DNA of 64,000 nt from Paracoccus everestensis (lineage in GTDB: Bacteria; Pseudomonadota; Alphaproteobacteria; Rhodobacterales; Rhodobacteraceae): NCBI RefSeq assembly GCF_021491915.1, contig NZ_CP090836.1:2466501-2530500 (forward strand), given 5' to 3'. The position numbers and the translations under genes are program-made. The first letter of the stretch is position 1, and every line of letters starts with the position of its first letter. Of the stretch, positions 56,925 to 64,000 are shown one piece after another. Below the pieces are notes generated by a model. That model was not told where the DNA came from, ran no database searches, and saw only the letters and a list, made by a program, of their open reading frames with translations.

Positions 56925-57739
56925 GGAAACGCGTCCTGATCACCGGCTGCTCGTCCGGCATCGGACTGGACGCTGCCCGACGGATGCAGCGGACCGGCTG
57001 GCAGGTCGTCGCGACCTGCCGCAAGGATGCCGATATCGCCGCCCGCCGGGCCGAGGGGATGGAATGCCACCACCTGGAACTGTCGGATGGCGACAGCGTG
57101 GCACGGCTGGCCGATCAGGTGCTGGCGGGCGGCCCGCTGGACGCGCTTGTCAACAATGCCGCCTTCGCCCTCCCCGGCGCGGTCGAGGATATGCCGCGCG
57201 GCGCCCTGCGCGACATCTTTGAAACCAACCTGTTCGGCACCCACGACCTGACCGTCCGCATGATCCCGCATTTTCGTCAAAACGGCGGGCGGGTCGTCAA
57301 TATCAGCTCGGTCCTGGGACTGATCGGCATCCGCTGGCGCGGTCCCTATGTCGCGACGAAATTCGCGCTTGAAGGGCTGACCGACGTGCTGCGGCTGGAA
57401 ATGGCGGGCACCCCGGTCAAGATCATCCTGATCGAACCCGGTCCCATCGCCAGCCGCATCCGCGCCAATGCCATCCCCCATTTCGAACGATGGGTGAACT
57501 GGCAAGACAGCGCCCGCGCGGACGAATATCGCGCGACCCTGCTGAAACGGCTGTACGAACCCGGCGGCAAGGACCGTTTCGAGCTGCCGCCATCCGCCGT
57601 CAGCGACCGGATCGTCCATGCGCTGACGGCATCCCGGCCCCGCCCGCGGTATTATGTCACAACGCCGACCTGGATGTCGGGCACCGCGCGCCGGCTGTTG
57701 CCCACGCGCGCACTGGACTGGTTCGCGCGCCACGGCTAG
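56921..57739 (+). CDS. Short-chain dehydrogenase/reductase
   Basis: 272 residues from a GTG at 56921 overlapping the SH3 gene stop. The motif TGCSSGIGL is near the N-terminus, NNAAFALPGA follows, and the catalytic Ser-Tyr-Lys is in NISSVLGLIG with YVATK. It is a classical SDR with unknown substrate. The gap to the next small gene is 26 bases. Confidence 0.88.
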   Translation: MRKRVLITGCSSGIGLDAARRMQRTGWQVVATCRKDADIAARRAEGMECHHLELSDGDSVARLADQVLAGGPLDALVNNAAFALPGAVEDMPRGALRDIFETNLFGTHDLTVRMIPHFRQNGGRVVNISSVLGLIGIRWRGPYVATKFALEGLTDVLRLEMAGTPVKIILIEPGPIASRIRANAIPHFERWVNWQDSARADEYRATLLKRLYEPGGKDRFELPPSAVSDRIVHALTASRPRPRYYVTTPTWMSGTARRLLPTRALDWFARHG

Positions 57740-57765
57740 GGTCCGGGCCAACGAAAGGCGGCAGC

Positions 57766-57966
57766 ATGACGGACGAACCCCTGTTCTATGTGATTGCGTT
57801 GGCGATGCTGGCGGTGCTGGCGATCCTTGCCACCGGGATCGGCGGCTTTGCAAAGGGCGGTGACTGGAACCGCAAGCACGGCAACCGGATGATGCGATGG
57901 CGCCTGATCGCGCAGGCGGTGGCGGTGGCGCTGATCATGCTGTTCGTTTGGCTGGGGGGCCGCTGA
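57766..57966 (+). CDS. HIG1-type twin-transmembrane small protein
   Basis: 66 residues with two transmembrane helices (about 8-28 and 46-62). Between them, FAKGGDWNRKHGNRMMRWRL follows the HIG1 domain pattern, known in eukaryotes from Rcf1, a cytochrome oxidase supercomplex factor. The bacterial role is not settled. It shares bases with the pduO start (TGATG), so they are co-translated. Confidence 0.85.
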   Translation: MTDEPLFYVIALAMLAVLAILATGIGGFAKGGDWNRKHGNRMMRWRLIAQAVAVALIMLFVWLGGR

Positions 57967-58538
57967 TGGTTGTTCTGAACAGGATCTATACCCGCACGGG
58001 CGATGGGGGCGATACTGCGTTGTCCGACGGCACGCGCGTCGCCAAGCACGATCCCCGGGTCGAGGCCTATGGCACCGTGGATGAATTGAACGCGACGCTG
58101 GGCCTGTGCCGCCTGCACGCGACAGGCGATCTGGAAGGGCCGCTAGCCGTGATCCAGAACGACCTGTTCGACCTTGGTGCGGATCTGGCCCGTCCGAACC
58201 TGGCCACCGATGCCCAGGCGGGCCATCCCGTCCTGCGCATCATCGACAGCCAGGTTGCCCGCTTGGAGGCGGAGATCGACGCGATGAACGCCGACCTCGA
58301 CCCGCTGCGCAGCTTCATCCTGCCGGGCGGTTCCGTCTTGTCGGCGCATCTGCACCTGGCGCGCACCGTGGCCCGCCGGGCGGAACGCTGCGCAACGGAC
58401 CTGGCTGTCGGCGGCGACGTGAACGGGGCGGCGATCCGTTACCTGAACCGCCTGTCGGACTGGCTGTTCGTGGCAGCCCGTGTCGCCAACAACGGCGGTG
58501 CCGACGATATCCTGTGGGTGCCGGGGAGCAGCCGCTGA
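57966..58538 (+). CDS. PduO-type cob(I)alamin adenosyltransferase
   Basis: 190 residues, with IYTRTGDGGDTALSDGTRV, RVEAYGTVDELNATLGL, LFDLGADLARP and FILPGG, then LNRLSDWLFVAAR. It transfers an adenosyl group from ATP to cob(I)alamin to make coenzyme B12. Length and all motifs are normal. It is the third gene of the SDR-HIG1-pduO set. Confidence 0.95.
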   Translation: MVVLNRIYTRTGDGGDTALSDGTRVAKHDPRVEAYGTVDELNATLGLCRLHATGDLEGPLAVIQNDLFDLGADLARPNLATDAQAGHPVLRIIDSQVARLEAEIDAMNADLDPLRSFILPGGSVLSAHLHLARTVARRAERCATDLAVGGDVNGAAIRYLNRLSDWLFVAARVANNGGADDILWVPGSSR

Positions 58539-58572
58539 AAGCGTTTCGCGTGCCGGATGCTGGCGCAAACGC

Positions 58573-58592
58573 AGCGTCGAGGGACGCTTTTA
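58573..58592 (+). terminator. Terminator after pduO
   Basis: AGCGTC / GACGCT around GAGG, then TTTTATATT. A short but clear hairpin, 35 bases past the stop. Confidence 0.5.
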
Positions 58593-58661
58593 TATTGTAA
58601 ACCGTGTCGATCCGTCGCTAACACTGCCCCCAACACGTGAAGACAAGGGAGAGCGTAGCCC

Positions 58662-59420
58662 ATGAAGATCTTGGTGCCCGTGAAACGGGTGATTGACTAC
58701 AACGTGAAGGCTCGGGTTCGGGCGGACGGGTCTGGGGTTGACCTGGCCAATGTGAAGATGTCGATGAACCCCTTTGACGAGATCGCGGTCGAGGAGGCGA
58801 TCCGGCTGAAGGAGAAGGGCGCGGCCGCGGAGGTCGTGGTGGTCTCGATCGGCGTGAAGCAGGCGGCCGAGACGTTGCGCACTGCGCTGGCGATGGGCGC
58901 GGACCGGGCGATCCTGGTGGTGGCCTCCGACGACGTGAACACCGACATCGAGCCGCTGGCGGTGGCCAAGCTTTTGAAGGCGGTGGTCGATGCGGAACAG
59001 CCGCGCCTGGTGATCGCGGGCAAGCAGGCCATCGACAACGACATGAACGCCACCGGGCAGATGCTGGCGGCGCTCTTGGGCTGGGGCCAGGCGACCTTCG
59101 CCTCCAAGCTCGAGATCGCGGATGAGGTGGCCCGCGTCACGCGCGAGGTGGACGGCGGGCTGCAGACCATCGAGGTGGCGCTGCCGGCGATCGTGACGGC
59201 CGACCTGCGGCTCAATGAGCCGCGCTATGCCAGCCTGCCCAACATCATGAAGGCCAAGAAGAAGCCCTTGGAGGAAAAGACTGCCGCCGATTACGGCGTG
59301 GACGTGAGCCCGCGGCTGGAGGTCGTGTCCACCCGCGAGCCCGAGGGCCGGCAGGCGGGCATCAAGGTGGGCTCGGTCGATGAGCTGGTGTCGAAGCTGA
59401 AAGAAGCGGGGGTGATCTGA
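58662..59420 (+). CDS. etfB: Electron transfer flavoprotein beta subunit
   Basis: 252 residues starting [20 protein letters not shown]. The AMP-binding and interface region [20 protein letters not shown] and the recognition loop near [20 protein letters not shown] mark EtfB. With EtfA it carries electrons from acyl-CoA dehydrogenases to the ETF-ubiquinone oxidoreductase. Its stop shares one base with the etfA start (TGATG). Confidence 0.97.
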   Translation: MKILVPVKRVIDYNVKARVRADGSGVDLANVKMSMNPFDEIAVEEAIRLKEKGAAAEVVVVSIGVKQAAETLRTALAMGADRAILVVASDDVNTDIEPLAVAKLLKAVVDAEQPRLVIAGKQAIDNDMNATGQMLAALLGWGQATFASKLEIADEVARVTREVDGGLQTIEVALPAIVTADLRLNEPRYASLPNIMKAKKKPLEEKTAADYGVDVSPRLEVVSTREPEGRQAGIKVGSVDELVSKLKEAGVI

Positions 59421-60346
59421 TGGCTGTTCTTCTTCTGGGCGAGGTGACGAACGGGGTGCTGAACCGCGACGCCACCGCCAAGGCGGTGAGCGCGGTGGCG
59501 GCGCTTGGCGCGGTGACGGTGCTGTGCGCGGGTGCCCATGCCAAGGATGCGGCGGCCGAGGCCGCGACCATCGCCGGCGTTGCAAAGGTGCTGGTGGCCG
59601 AGGATGCCCGCTATGGCCACCGCCTGGCCGAACCCACCGCCGCGCTGCTGGCCAGCCTCGCGGGTGATTACGATCACATCGCAGCCCCCGCCACCACGGA
59701 CGCCAAGAACGTGATGCCGCGCGTGGCGGCGATGCTCGACGTGATGGTGATCCCCGAAGTGTCCAAGGTGATCGACGCCGACACCTTCGAGCGCCCGGTC
59801 TATGCCGGCAACGCCATCCAGACGGTGCGCTCGCGCGACCCGAAAAAGGTCATGACCATCCGCACCGCCAGCTTCGAGGCGGCGGGCACGGGCAACAGCG
59901 CCCCCATCAGCGACGCGAGCCTTGCCGATGACCCGGCCCTGTCGTCCTGGATCGGCGACGAGGTGGCGGCCTCGGACCGGCCCGAGCTGACGGCGGCGGG
60001 CCGGGTGGTCTCGGGCGGGCGCGGCGTGGGCTCCAAGGAGCAGTTCGCGATCATCGAGGCCCTGGCCGACAAGCTGGGCGCCGCCGTTGGCGCATCCCGC
60101 GCGGCGGTGGACTCGGGCTATGCCCCGAACGACTGGCAGGTGGGCCAGACCGGCAAGGTGGTGGCGCCGGCGCTTTACATCGCAGTGGGCATCTCGGGCG
60201 CGATCCAGCACCTGGCCGGCATGAAGGACTCAAAGGTCATCGTCGCCATCAACAAGGACGAGGAAGCCCCGATCTTCCAGATCGCCGACTACGGCCTGGT
60301 GGGGGATCTGTTCACCCTCGTGCCGGAACTGACCGAAAAAGTGTGA
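59420..60346 (+). CDS. etfA: Electron transfer flavoprotein alpha subunit
   Basis: 308 residues starting [20 protein letters not shown]. The FAD-binding C-terminal half has [16 protein letters not shown] and [20 protein letters not shown], then [20 protein letters not shown]. Partner of EtfB encoded just before. A terminator follows 36 bases on, before hbd. Confidence 0.97.
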   Translation: MAVLLLGEVTNGVLNRDATAKAVSAVAALGAVTVLCAGAHAKDAAAEAATIAGVAKVLVAEDARYGHRLAEPTAALLASLAGDYDHIAAPATTDAKNVMPRVAAMLDVMVIPEVSKVIDADTFERPVYAGNAIQTVRSRDPKKVMTIRTASFEAAGTGNSAPISDASLADDPALSSWIGDEVAASDRPELTAAGRVVSGGRGVGSKEQFAIIEALADKLGAAVGASRAAVDSGYAPNDWQVGQTGKVVAPALYIAVGISGAIQHLAGMKDSKVIVAINKDEEAPIFQIADYGLVGDLFTLVPELTEKV

Positions 60347-60381
60347 GGGGACGGTCGTTCCCGACATATCCCGCAGCCTGC

Positions 60382-60406
60382 AACCGCCCCCACCGGGGGC
60401 GGTTTT
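60382..60406 (+). terminator. Terminator after etfA
   Basis: Nine-base arms ACCGCCCCC / GGGGGCGGT (60383-60391, 60395-60403) with ACC loop, then TTTTG. Convincing for the etf operon end. Confidence 0.8.
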
Positions 60407-60464
60407 GCATTGCAGCATCGCGGCACCGGCCCTATCGTCCCGCCCAACAGACAGCGAGGCAATC

Positions 60465-61340
60465 ATGACGGTTCAAACGGTTGGGATCATCGGAGCGGGG
60501 CAGATGGGCAACGGCATCGCCCATGTCTTTGCCTTGGCCGGATACGATGTCCTGATGACCGACATCAGCCAGGAGGCGATGGACAAGGCGCTTGCGCTGA
60601 TCGACCGCAACCTCGAGCGCCAGGTCAGCCGCGACAAGATCAACGCCGAGACCAAGAAAGCTGCCATGGCCCGCATCCGCACCACGCTGCGGCTGGCCGA
60701 CCTGGGCCGGACCGACCTGGTGATCGAGGCCGCGACCGAACGCGAAACGGTCAAGCAGGCGATCTTCGAGGACCTGGTGCCGCACCTGAAGCCTGACACG
60801 ATCCTGACCTCGAACACGTCCTCGATCTCGATCACGCGACTGGCAAGCCGCACCGACCGGCCGGAAAAGTTCATGGGATTTCACTTCATGAACCCCGTCC
60901 CGATCATGCAGCTGGTCGAACTGATCCGCGGCATTGCCACGGACGAGGCGACATACAAGACCTTGCACGGGGTGGTGGAACGCCTGGGCAAGACCGCCGC
61001 CAGCGCCGAGGATTTCCCGGCCTTTATCGTCAACCGCATCCTGATGCCGATGATCAACGAGGCGGTCTATACGCTGTACGAAGGGGTGGGTAACGTCAAA
61101 TCCATCGACGAATCCATGAAGCTGGGCGCGAACTGGCCCATGGGTCCGCTGGAACTGGCCGACTTCATCGGGCTTGATACCTGTCTGGCGATCATGAACG
61201 TGCTGCATGACGGCCTGGCCGACACCAAGTACCGCCCCTGCCCGCTGTTGACCAAATACGTCGAGGCGGGATGGTTGGGCCGCAAGACCGGCCGGGGTTT
61301 CTATGACTATCGCGGAGAAACGCCGGTTCCGACACGGTGA
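60465..61340 (+). CDS. 3-hydroxybutyryl-CoA dehydrogenase
   Basis: 291 residues starting MTVQTVGIIGAGQMGNGIAH, with the NAD motif GAGQMG and the catalytic His in KFMGFHFMNPVPIMQ, with a Glu partner in MQLVE. It oxidises 3-hydroxybutyryl-CoA to acetoacetyl-CoA. ATG 60465 fits; it has its own upstream region after the etf terminator. The neighbourhood supports a role in short-chain acyl-CoA or polyhydroxybutyrate metabolism. The gene name hbdA is often used, but I leave it out. Confidence 0.93.
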   Translation: MTVQTVGIIGAGQMGNGIAHVFALAGYDVLMTDISQEAMDKALALIDRNLERQVSRDKINAETKKAAMARIRTTLRLADLGRTDLVIEAATERETVKQAIFEDLVPHLKPDTILTSNTSSISITRLASRTDRPEKFMGFHFMNPVPIMQLVELIRGIATDEATYKTLHGVVERLGKTAASAEDFPAFIVNRILMPMINEAVYTLYEGVGNVKSIDESMKLGANWPMGPLELADFIGLDTCLAIMNVLHDGLADTKYRPCPLLTKYVEAGWLGRKTGRGFYDYRGETPVPTR

Positions 61341-61427
61341 TGCCACCCCCATGTCGGATTCAGGCGCGACGGCGGCGCAAATTCGTTCTTGATTGAGCCG
61401 ATAACCAACAACGTCACAGGAGGTAGT

Positions 61428-62363
61428 ATGATGAAGGCCCTGACCACAACGGCCGCCCTGATGCTGGCGGCATCGGCCCTGCCCGCTTTCGCCGATGATG
61501 CGGCCACCTGCGCCACAGTGCGCTATTCCGATCCGGGCTGGACCGACATCACCGCGACAAACGGCGTGGCAGCGGTCGTGCTGGAGGCGCTTGGTTACAC
61601 GCCTGACATCGCCACCCTGTCGGTGCCGGTCGGATACGAGGCGCTGAAGAACGGCCAGACCGACGTTTTCCTGGGCAACTGGATGCCCGCCCAGCAGAAA
61701 TTCCGCGACGATCTGGATGCGGCAGGCACCATCGACGTGCTGGCGCAGAACCTGGAGGGCGCCAAGTTCACGCTGGCCGTCAACAAGGCGGGCGCCGATG
61801 CAGGCGTGGCCGATTTTGCCGACCTGGATGCGCAAAAGGATGCCTTTGGCGGCAAGATCTATGGGATCGAACCCGGCGCGCCCGCGAACCAGTCCATCCA
61901 GACGATGATCGAGAACGACGATTTCGGCATGGGCGATTGGGAACTGGTGGAATCGGGCGAACAGGCGATGCTGGCCCAGGTCACGCGCAGCGGCGATACG
62001 CCGGTCGTGTTCCTGGCCTGGGCGCCCCATCCGATGAACGAGGCGATCGAGATCACCTATCTGTCGGGCGGCGACGCGCAGTTCGGGCCAGACTTCGGCG
62101 GCGCGACTGTGCATACACTTGCGCGCAAGGAATGGGTCGCGGCCTGCCCGAATGCCGCCAAGCTGTTCAGCCAACTGGTCTTCGACGTGCCGATGGAAAA
62201 CGTGCTGATGGGCAAGATCCTGGACGACGGCATGGACGCCAAGGACGCCGCAAAGGAATGGCTGGCCGAAAATCCCCAGGCTGCGGACGCTTGGCTGGAG
62301 GGCGTGACCACGCTGGACGGCCAGCCGGGCGGGGATGCAGTGAAGGCGGCAGTTGCCGGATAA
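61428..62363 (+). CDS. choX: Choline ABC transporter substrate-binding protein
   Basis: 311 residues with a signal peptide (1-22, cleavage AFA-DD). Trp38, Asp40, Trp85, a Tyr in KIYGIEPGAPANQS and a Trp in FLAWAPHPMN match the aromatic box of ChoX, which binds choline by cation-pi contacts. AGGAGG lies four bases before this ATG and seven before the next; both starts are possible. betC follows within six bases. No permease or ATPase gene is adjacent. Confidence 0.9.
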   Translation: MMKALTTTAALMLAASALPAFADDAATCATVRYSDPGWTDITATNGVAAVVLEALGYTPDIATLSVPVGYEALKNGQTDVFLGNWMPAQQKFRDDLDAAGTIDVLAQNLEGAKFTLAVNKAGADAGVADFADLDAQKDAFGGKIYGIEPGAPANQSIQTMIENDDFGMGDWELVESGEQAMLAQVTRSGDTPVVFLAWAPHPMNEAIEITYLSGGDAQFGPDFGGATVHTLARKEWVAACPNAAKLFSQLVFDVPMENVLMGKILDDGMDAKDAAKEWLAENPQAADAWLEGVTTLDGQPGGDAVKAAVAG

Positions 62364-62368
62364 AGACC

Positions 62369-63859
62369 TTGAAGCCGAATATCCTGATCCTGATGGTGGA
62401 CCAGCTGTCGGGGGTGCTTTTCCCCGACGGCCCGGCGCCCTTTCTGCACACGCCGAACCTGCGTCGGCTGGCCGAACGGTCGACGCGCTTTGCCAACACC
62501 TATACCGGCAGCCCGCTTTGTGCCCCCGCGCGGGCCAGCTTCATGTCGGGGCAGTTGCCGCGCCGGACGCGGGTCTATGACAACGCTGCGGAGTTTGCAT
62601 CCGACATCCCGACCTATGCCCATCATCTGCGCCGGGGCGGATACCAGACCAGCCTGTCGGGCAAGATGCATTTCGTTGGGCCCGACCAGTTGCACGGGTT
62701 CGAGGAACGGCTGACGACCGACATCTATCCCGCCGATTTCGGCTGGACGCCCGATTACCGCAAGCCGGGCGAACGGATCGACTGGTGGTATCACAACCTC
62801 GGTTCCGTCACCGGCGCCGGGGTGGCGGAAATCACCAACCAGTATGAATACGACGACGAGGTGGCCTTCAACGCTTGCCGCAAGATCTATGACCTCTCGC
62901 GCGGCAAGGACCACCGCCCCTGGTGCCTGACGGTCAGCTTTACCCATCCGCACGACCCCTTTGTGGCGCGCCGCAAATACTGGGATCTGTACGAGGGCAT
63001 TCCCGAGCTTGAGCCGCCTGCCGCCATCCCCTATGACGACATGGACCCTCATTCGCAGCGGCTGATGGATGCCTGCGACTGGCGCGCGCTTGAGATCACG
63101 CCCGACCATATCCGCCGCGCCAGGCAGGGATATTTCGCCAACATCACCTATGTTGACGAAAAGATCGGTGAAATTCTGGACGTGCTGGACCGCACGCGCC
63201 AAGACGCGATCGTCCTGTTCCTGTCCGACCACGGAGAGATGCTGGGCGAGCGCGGGATGTGGTTCAAGATGAACTTCTTCGAGGCGTCCGCCCGCGTGCC
63301 GCTGATGATCGCGGCGCCGGGGATGGCGCCAGGACGCGTGGACCAGCCGGTCAGCACCATCGACGTGCTGCCGACACTTTGCGACCTGGCAGGCCTGTCA
63401 ATGGACGAGATTGCACCCTGGACAGACGGCCGGTCTTTGGCGCGCGGCGCGGCGCGTGGGCCTGTGCCGATGGAATATGCGGCCGAGGGCAGCGTGTCGC
63501 CCATGATCGCCCTTCGGGACGGTCGGTGGAAATATGTTGCCTGCAACGCCGATCCCGAGATGCTGTTCGATCTGGAAACTGACCCGGCAGAGCGCATGAA
63601 CCTTGCGGGCGATCCCGAGCACGCTGTCACGGTGGGGCATCTGCGCGCCATGGCCATGCAGCACTGTGATCTGGACGCCTATGACGCCGAGGTGCGCCAG
63701 TCCCAGGCCCGTCGCTGGATCGTCTATGGGGCGCTGCGCAATGGGGCCTATTACCCCTGGGACCATCAGCCGCTGCAACTGGCGTCCGAGCGATATATGC
63801 GCAACCACATGGACCTGAACGTGCTGGAGGAAAGCCAGCGGTTCCCGCGCGGGGAATAA
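62369..63859 (+). CDS. betC: Choline-sulfatase
   Basis: 496 residues from a TTG start at 62369, five bases after the choX stop. No in-frame ATG or GTG occurs upstream that fits, and the first residues KPNILILMVDQLSG match BetC. Cys51 in CAPAR is the formylglycine site, and Asp11, DHG and the later AAEGS region form the metal site. It hydrolyses choline-O-sulfate to choline, which choX then helps take up or which feeds glycine betaine synthesis. Modification of Cys51 needs a separate enzyme. Confidence 0.93.
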   Translation: MKPNILILMVDQLSGVLFPDGPAPFLHTPNLRRLAERSTRFANTYTGSPLCAPARASFMSGQLPRRTRVYDNAAEFASDIPTYAHHLRRGGYQTSLSGKMHFVGPDQLHGFEERLTTDIYPADFGWTPDYRKPGERIDWWYHNLGSVTGAGVAEITNQYEYDDEVAFNACRKIYDLSRGKDHRPWCLTVSFTHPHDPFVARRKYWDLYEGIPELEPPAAIPYDDMDPHSQRLMDACDWRALEITPDHIRRARQGYFANITYVDEKIGEILDVLDRTRQDAIVLFLSDHGEMLGERGMWFKMNFFEASARVPLMIAAPGMAPGRVDQPVSTIDVLPTLCDLAGLSMDEIAPWTDGRSLARGAARGPVPMEYAAEGSVSPMIALRDGRWKYVACNADPEMLFDLETDPAERMNLAGDPEHAVTVGHLRAMAMQHCDLDAYDAEVRQSQARRWIVYGALRNGAYYPWDHQPLQLASERYMRNHMDLNVLEESQRFPRGE

Positions 63860-63861
63860 GG

Positions 63862-63887
63862 AAAGGGCCGGTCGTCCCGGCCCTTTT
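63862..63887 (+). terminator. Terminator after betC
   Basis: Ten-base arms AAAGGGCCGG / CCGGCCCTTT with a TCGTC-like loop and TTTTT. Near-symmetrical and able to act on both strands. Confidence 0.85.
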
Positions 63888-63890
63888 TCG

Positions 63891-64000
63891 TTATTGTGCC
63901 TCGGTCTTTTCGCCGCGGTTCTGCATGAACTGGTCGAATTCGGCCTTGTCCTTGGCCTCGCGCAGCTTTTGCAGGAAGTCCACGAACTCGCGGTGCTCAT
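63891..64000 (-). CDS. DUF2852-like protein, C-terminal fragment
   Basis: Reads leftward from the window edge to TAA at 63891, 35 codons plus the stop: it includes EHREFVDFLQKLREAKDKAE and ends RGEKTEAQ. This resembles the C-terminal coil of DUF2852 membrane proteins of alphaproteobacteria, which have an N-terminal helix outside the window. Identity rests on the tail alone. Confidence 0.55.
   Translation of the reverse strand, partial: EHREFVDFLQKLREAKDKAEFDQFMQNRGEKTEAQ

Overview
The window is a G+C-rich alphaproteobacterial chromosome segment, most consistent with the family Rhodobacteraceae and close to Paracoccus. The basis is the gene order, the VPLPA-type C-terminal sorting tail, a C-terminally extended L3, paired EtfBA next to 3-hydroxybutyryl-CoA dehydrogenase, and a LuxI of the long-chain-AHL-like rhodobacterial kind. 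I cannot fix the species from the sequence alone. There is no phage, transposase or CRISPR array; the only large repeat is a duplicated tuf gene.

Left edge, 1-4991: a leftward set of an ATP12-type chaperone (cut by the window edge), an RluC-type pseudouridine synthase, the fluoride channel CrcB, the replication-fork ATPase RarA and an acyl-homoserine-lactone system (luxI, luxR). A 64-codon ORF points away from luxR.

Centre left, 5016-26664: a nearly complete leftward translation super-cluster. In transcription order it runs rpsL-rpsG-fusA-tuf; then, after a terminator and a new promoter, rpsJ-rplC-rplD-rplW-rplB-rpsS-rplV-rpsC-rplP-rpmC-rpsQ-rplN-rplX-rplE-rpsN-rpsH-rplF-rplR-rpsE-rpmD, and finally rplO-secY-adk-rpsM-rpsK-rpoA-rplQ. 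Three genes for envelope or secreted proteins, one with a VPLPA-CTERM tail, sit between rpmD and rplO and break the spc operon.

Centre, 26898-42482: a transporter/glycosyltransferase pair lies between rpsL and rpoC. Then come rpoC, rpoB, rplL, rplJ, rplA, rplK, nusG and secE, all leftward. An HPP/CBS membrane protein on the plus strand separates secE from tRNA-Trp.

Right, 42538-64000: accessory and metabolic genes. These are an ABC exporter, a YciF-like ferritin-fold protein, a GFA-family zinc protein, a GMC oxidoreductase with a Tat-signal partner and a VOC enzyme, a ribbon-helix-helix protein, one A+T-rich membrane protein of foreign look, a second tuf, a DUF533 protein, a cytochrome c'/b561 pair, two SDR enzymes, parC, an SH3 protein, a HIG1-type small membrane protein, a PduO cobalamin adenosyltransferase, etfBA, hbd, and a choline uptake/choline-sulfate pair (choX-betC). 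The last gene is a DUF2852-like fragment at the edge.

The main points for a second look are: the luxR promoter that predicts a leaderless mRNA, with a small ORF beside it; the secretion genes lodged in the spc operon; a set of GC-rich hairpins between ribosomal protein genes; the two tuf copies identical exactly from start to stop; the A+T-rich gene beside tuf2; and the palindrome upstream of the VOC/GMC operon. All motif and promoter calls were made by eye.
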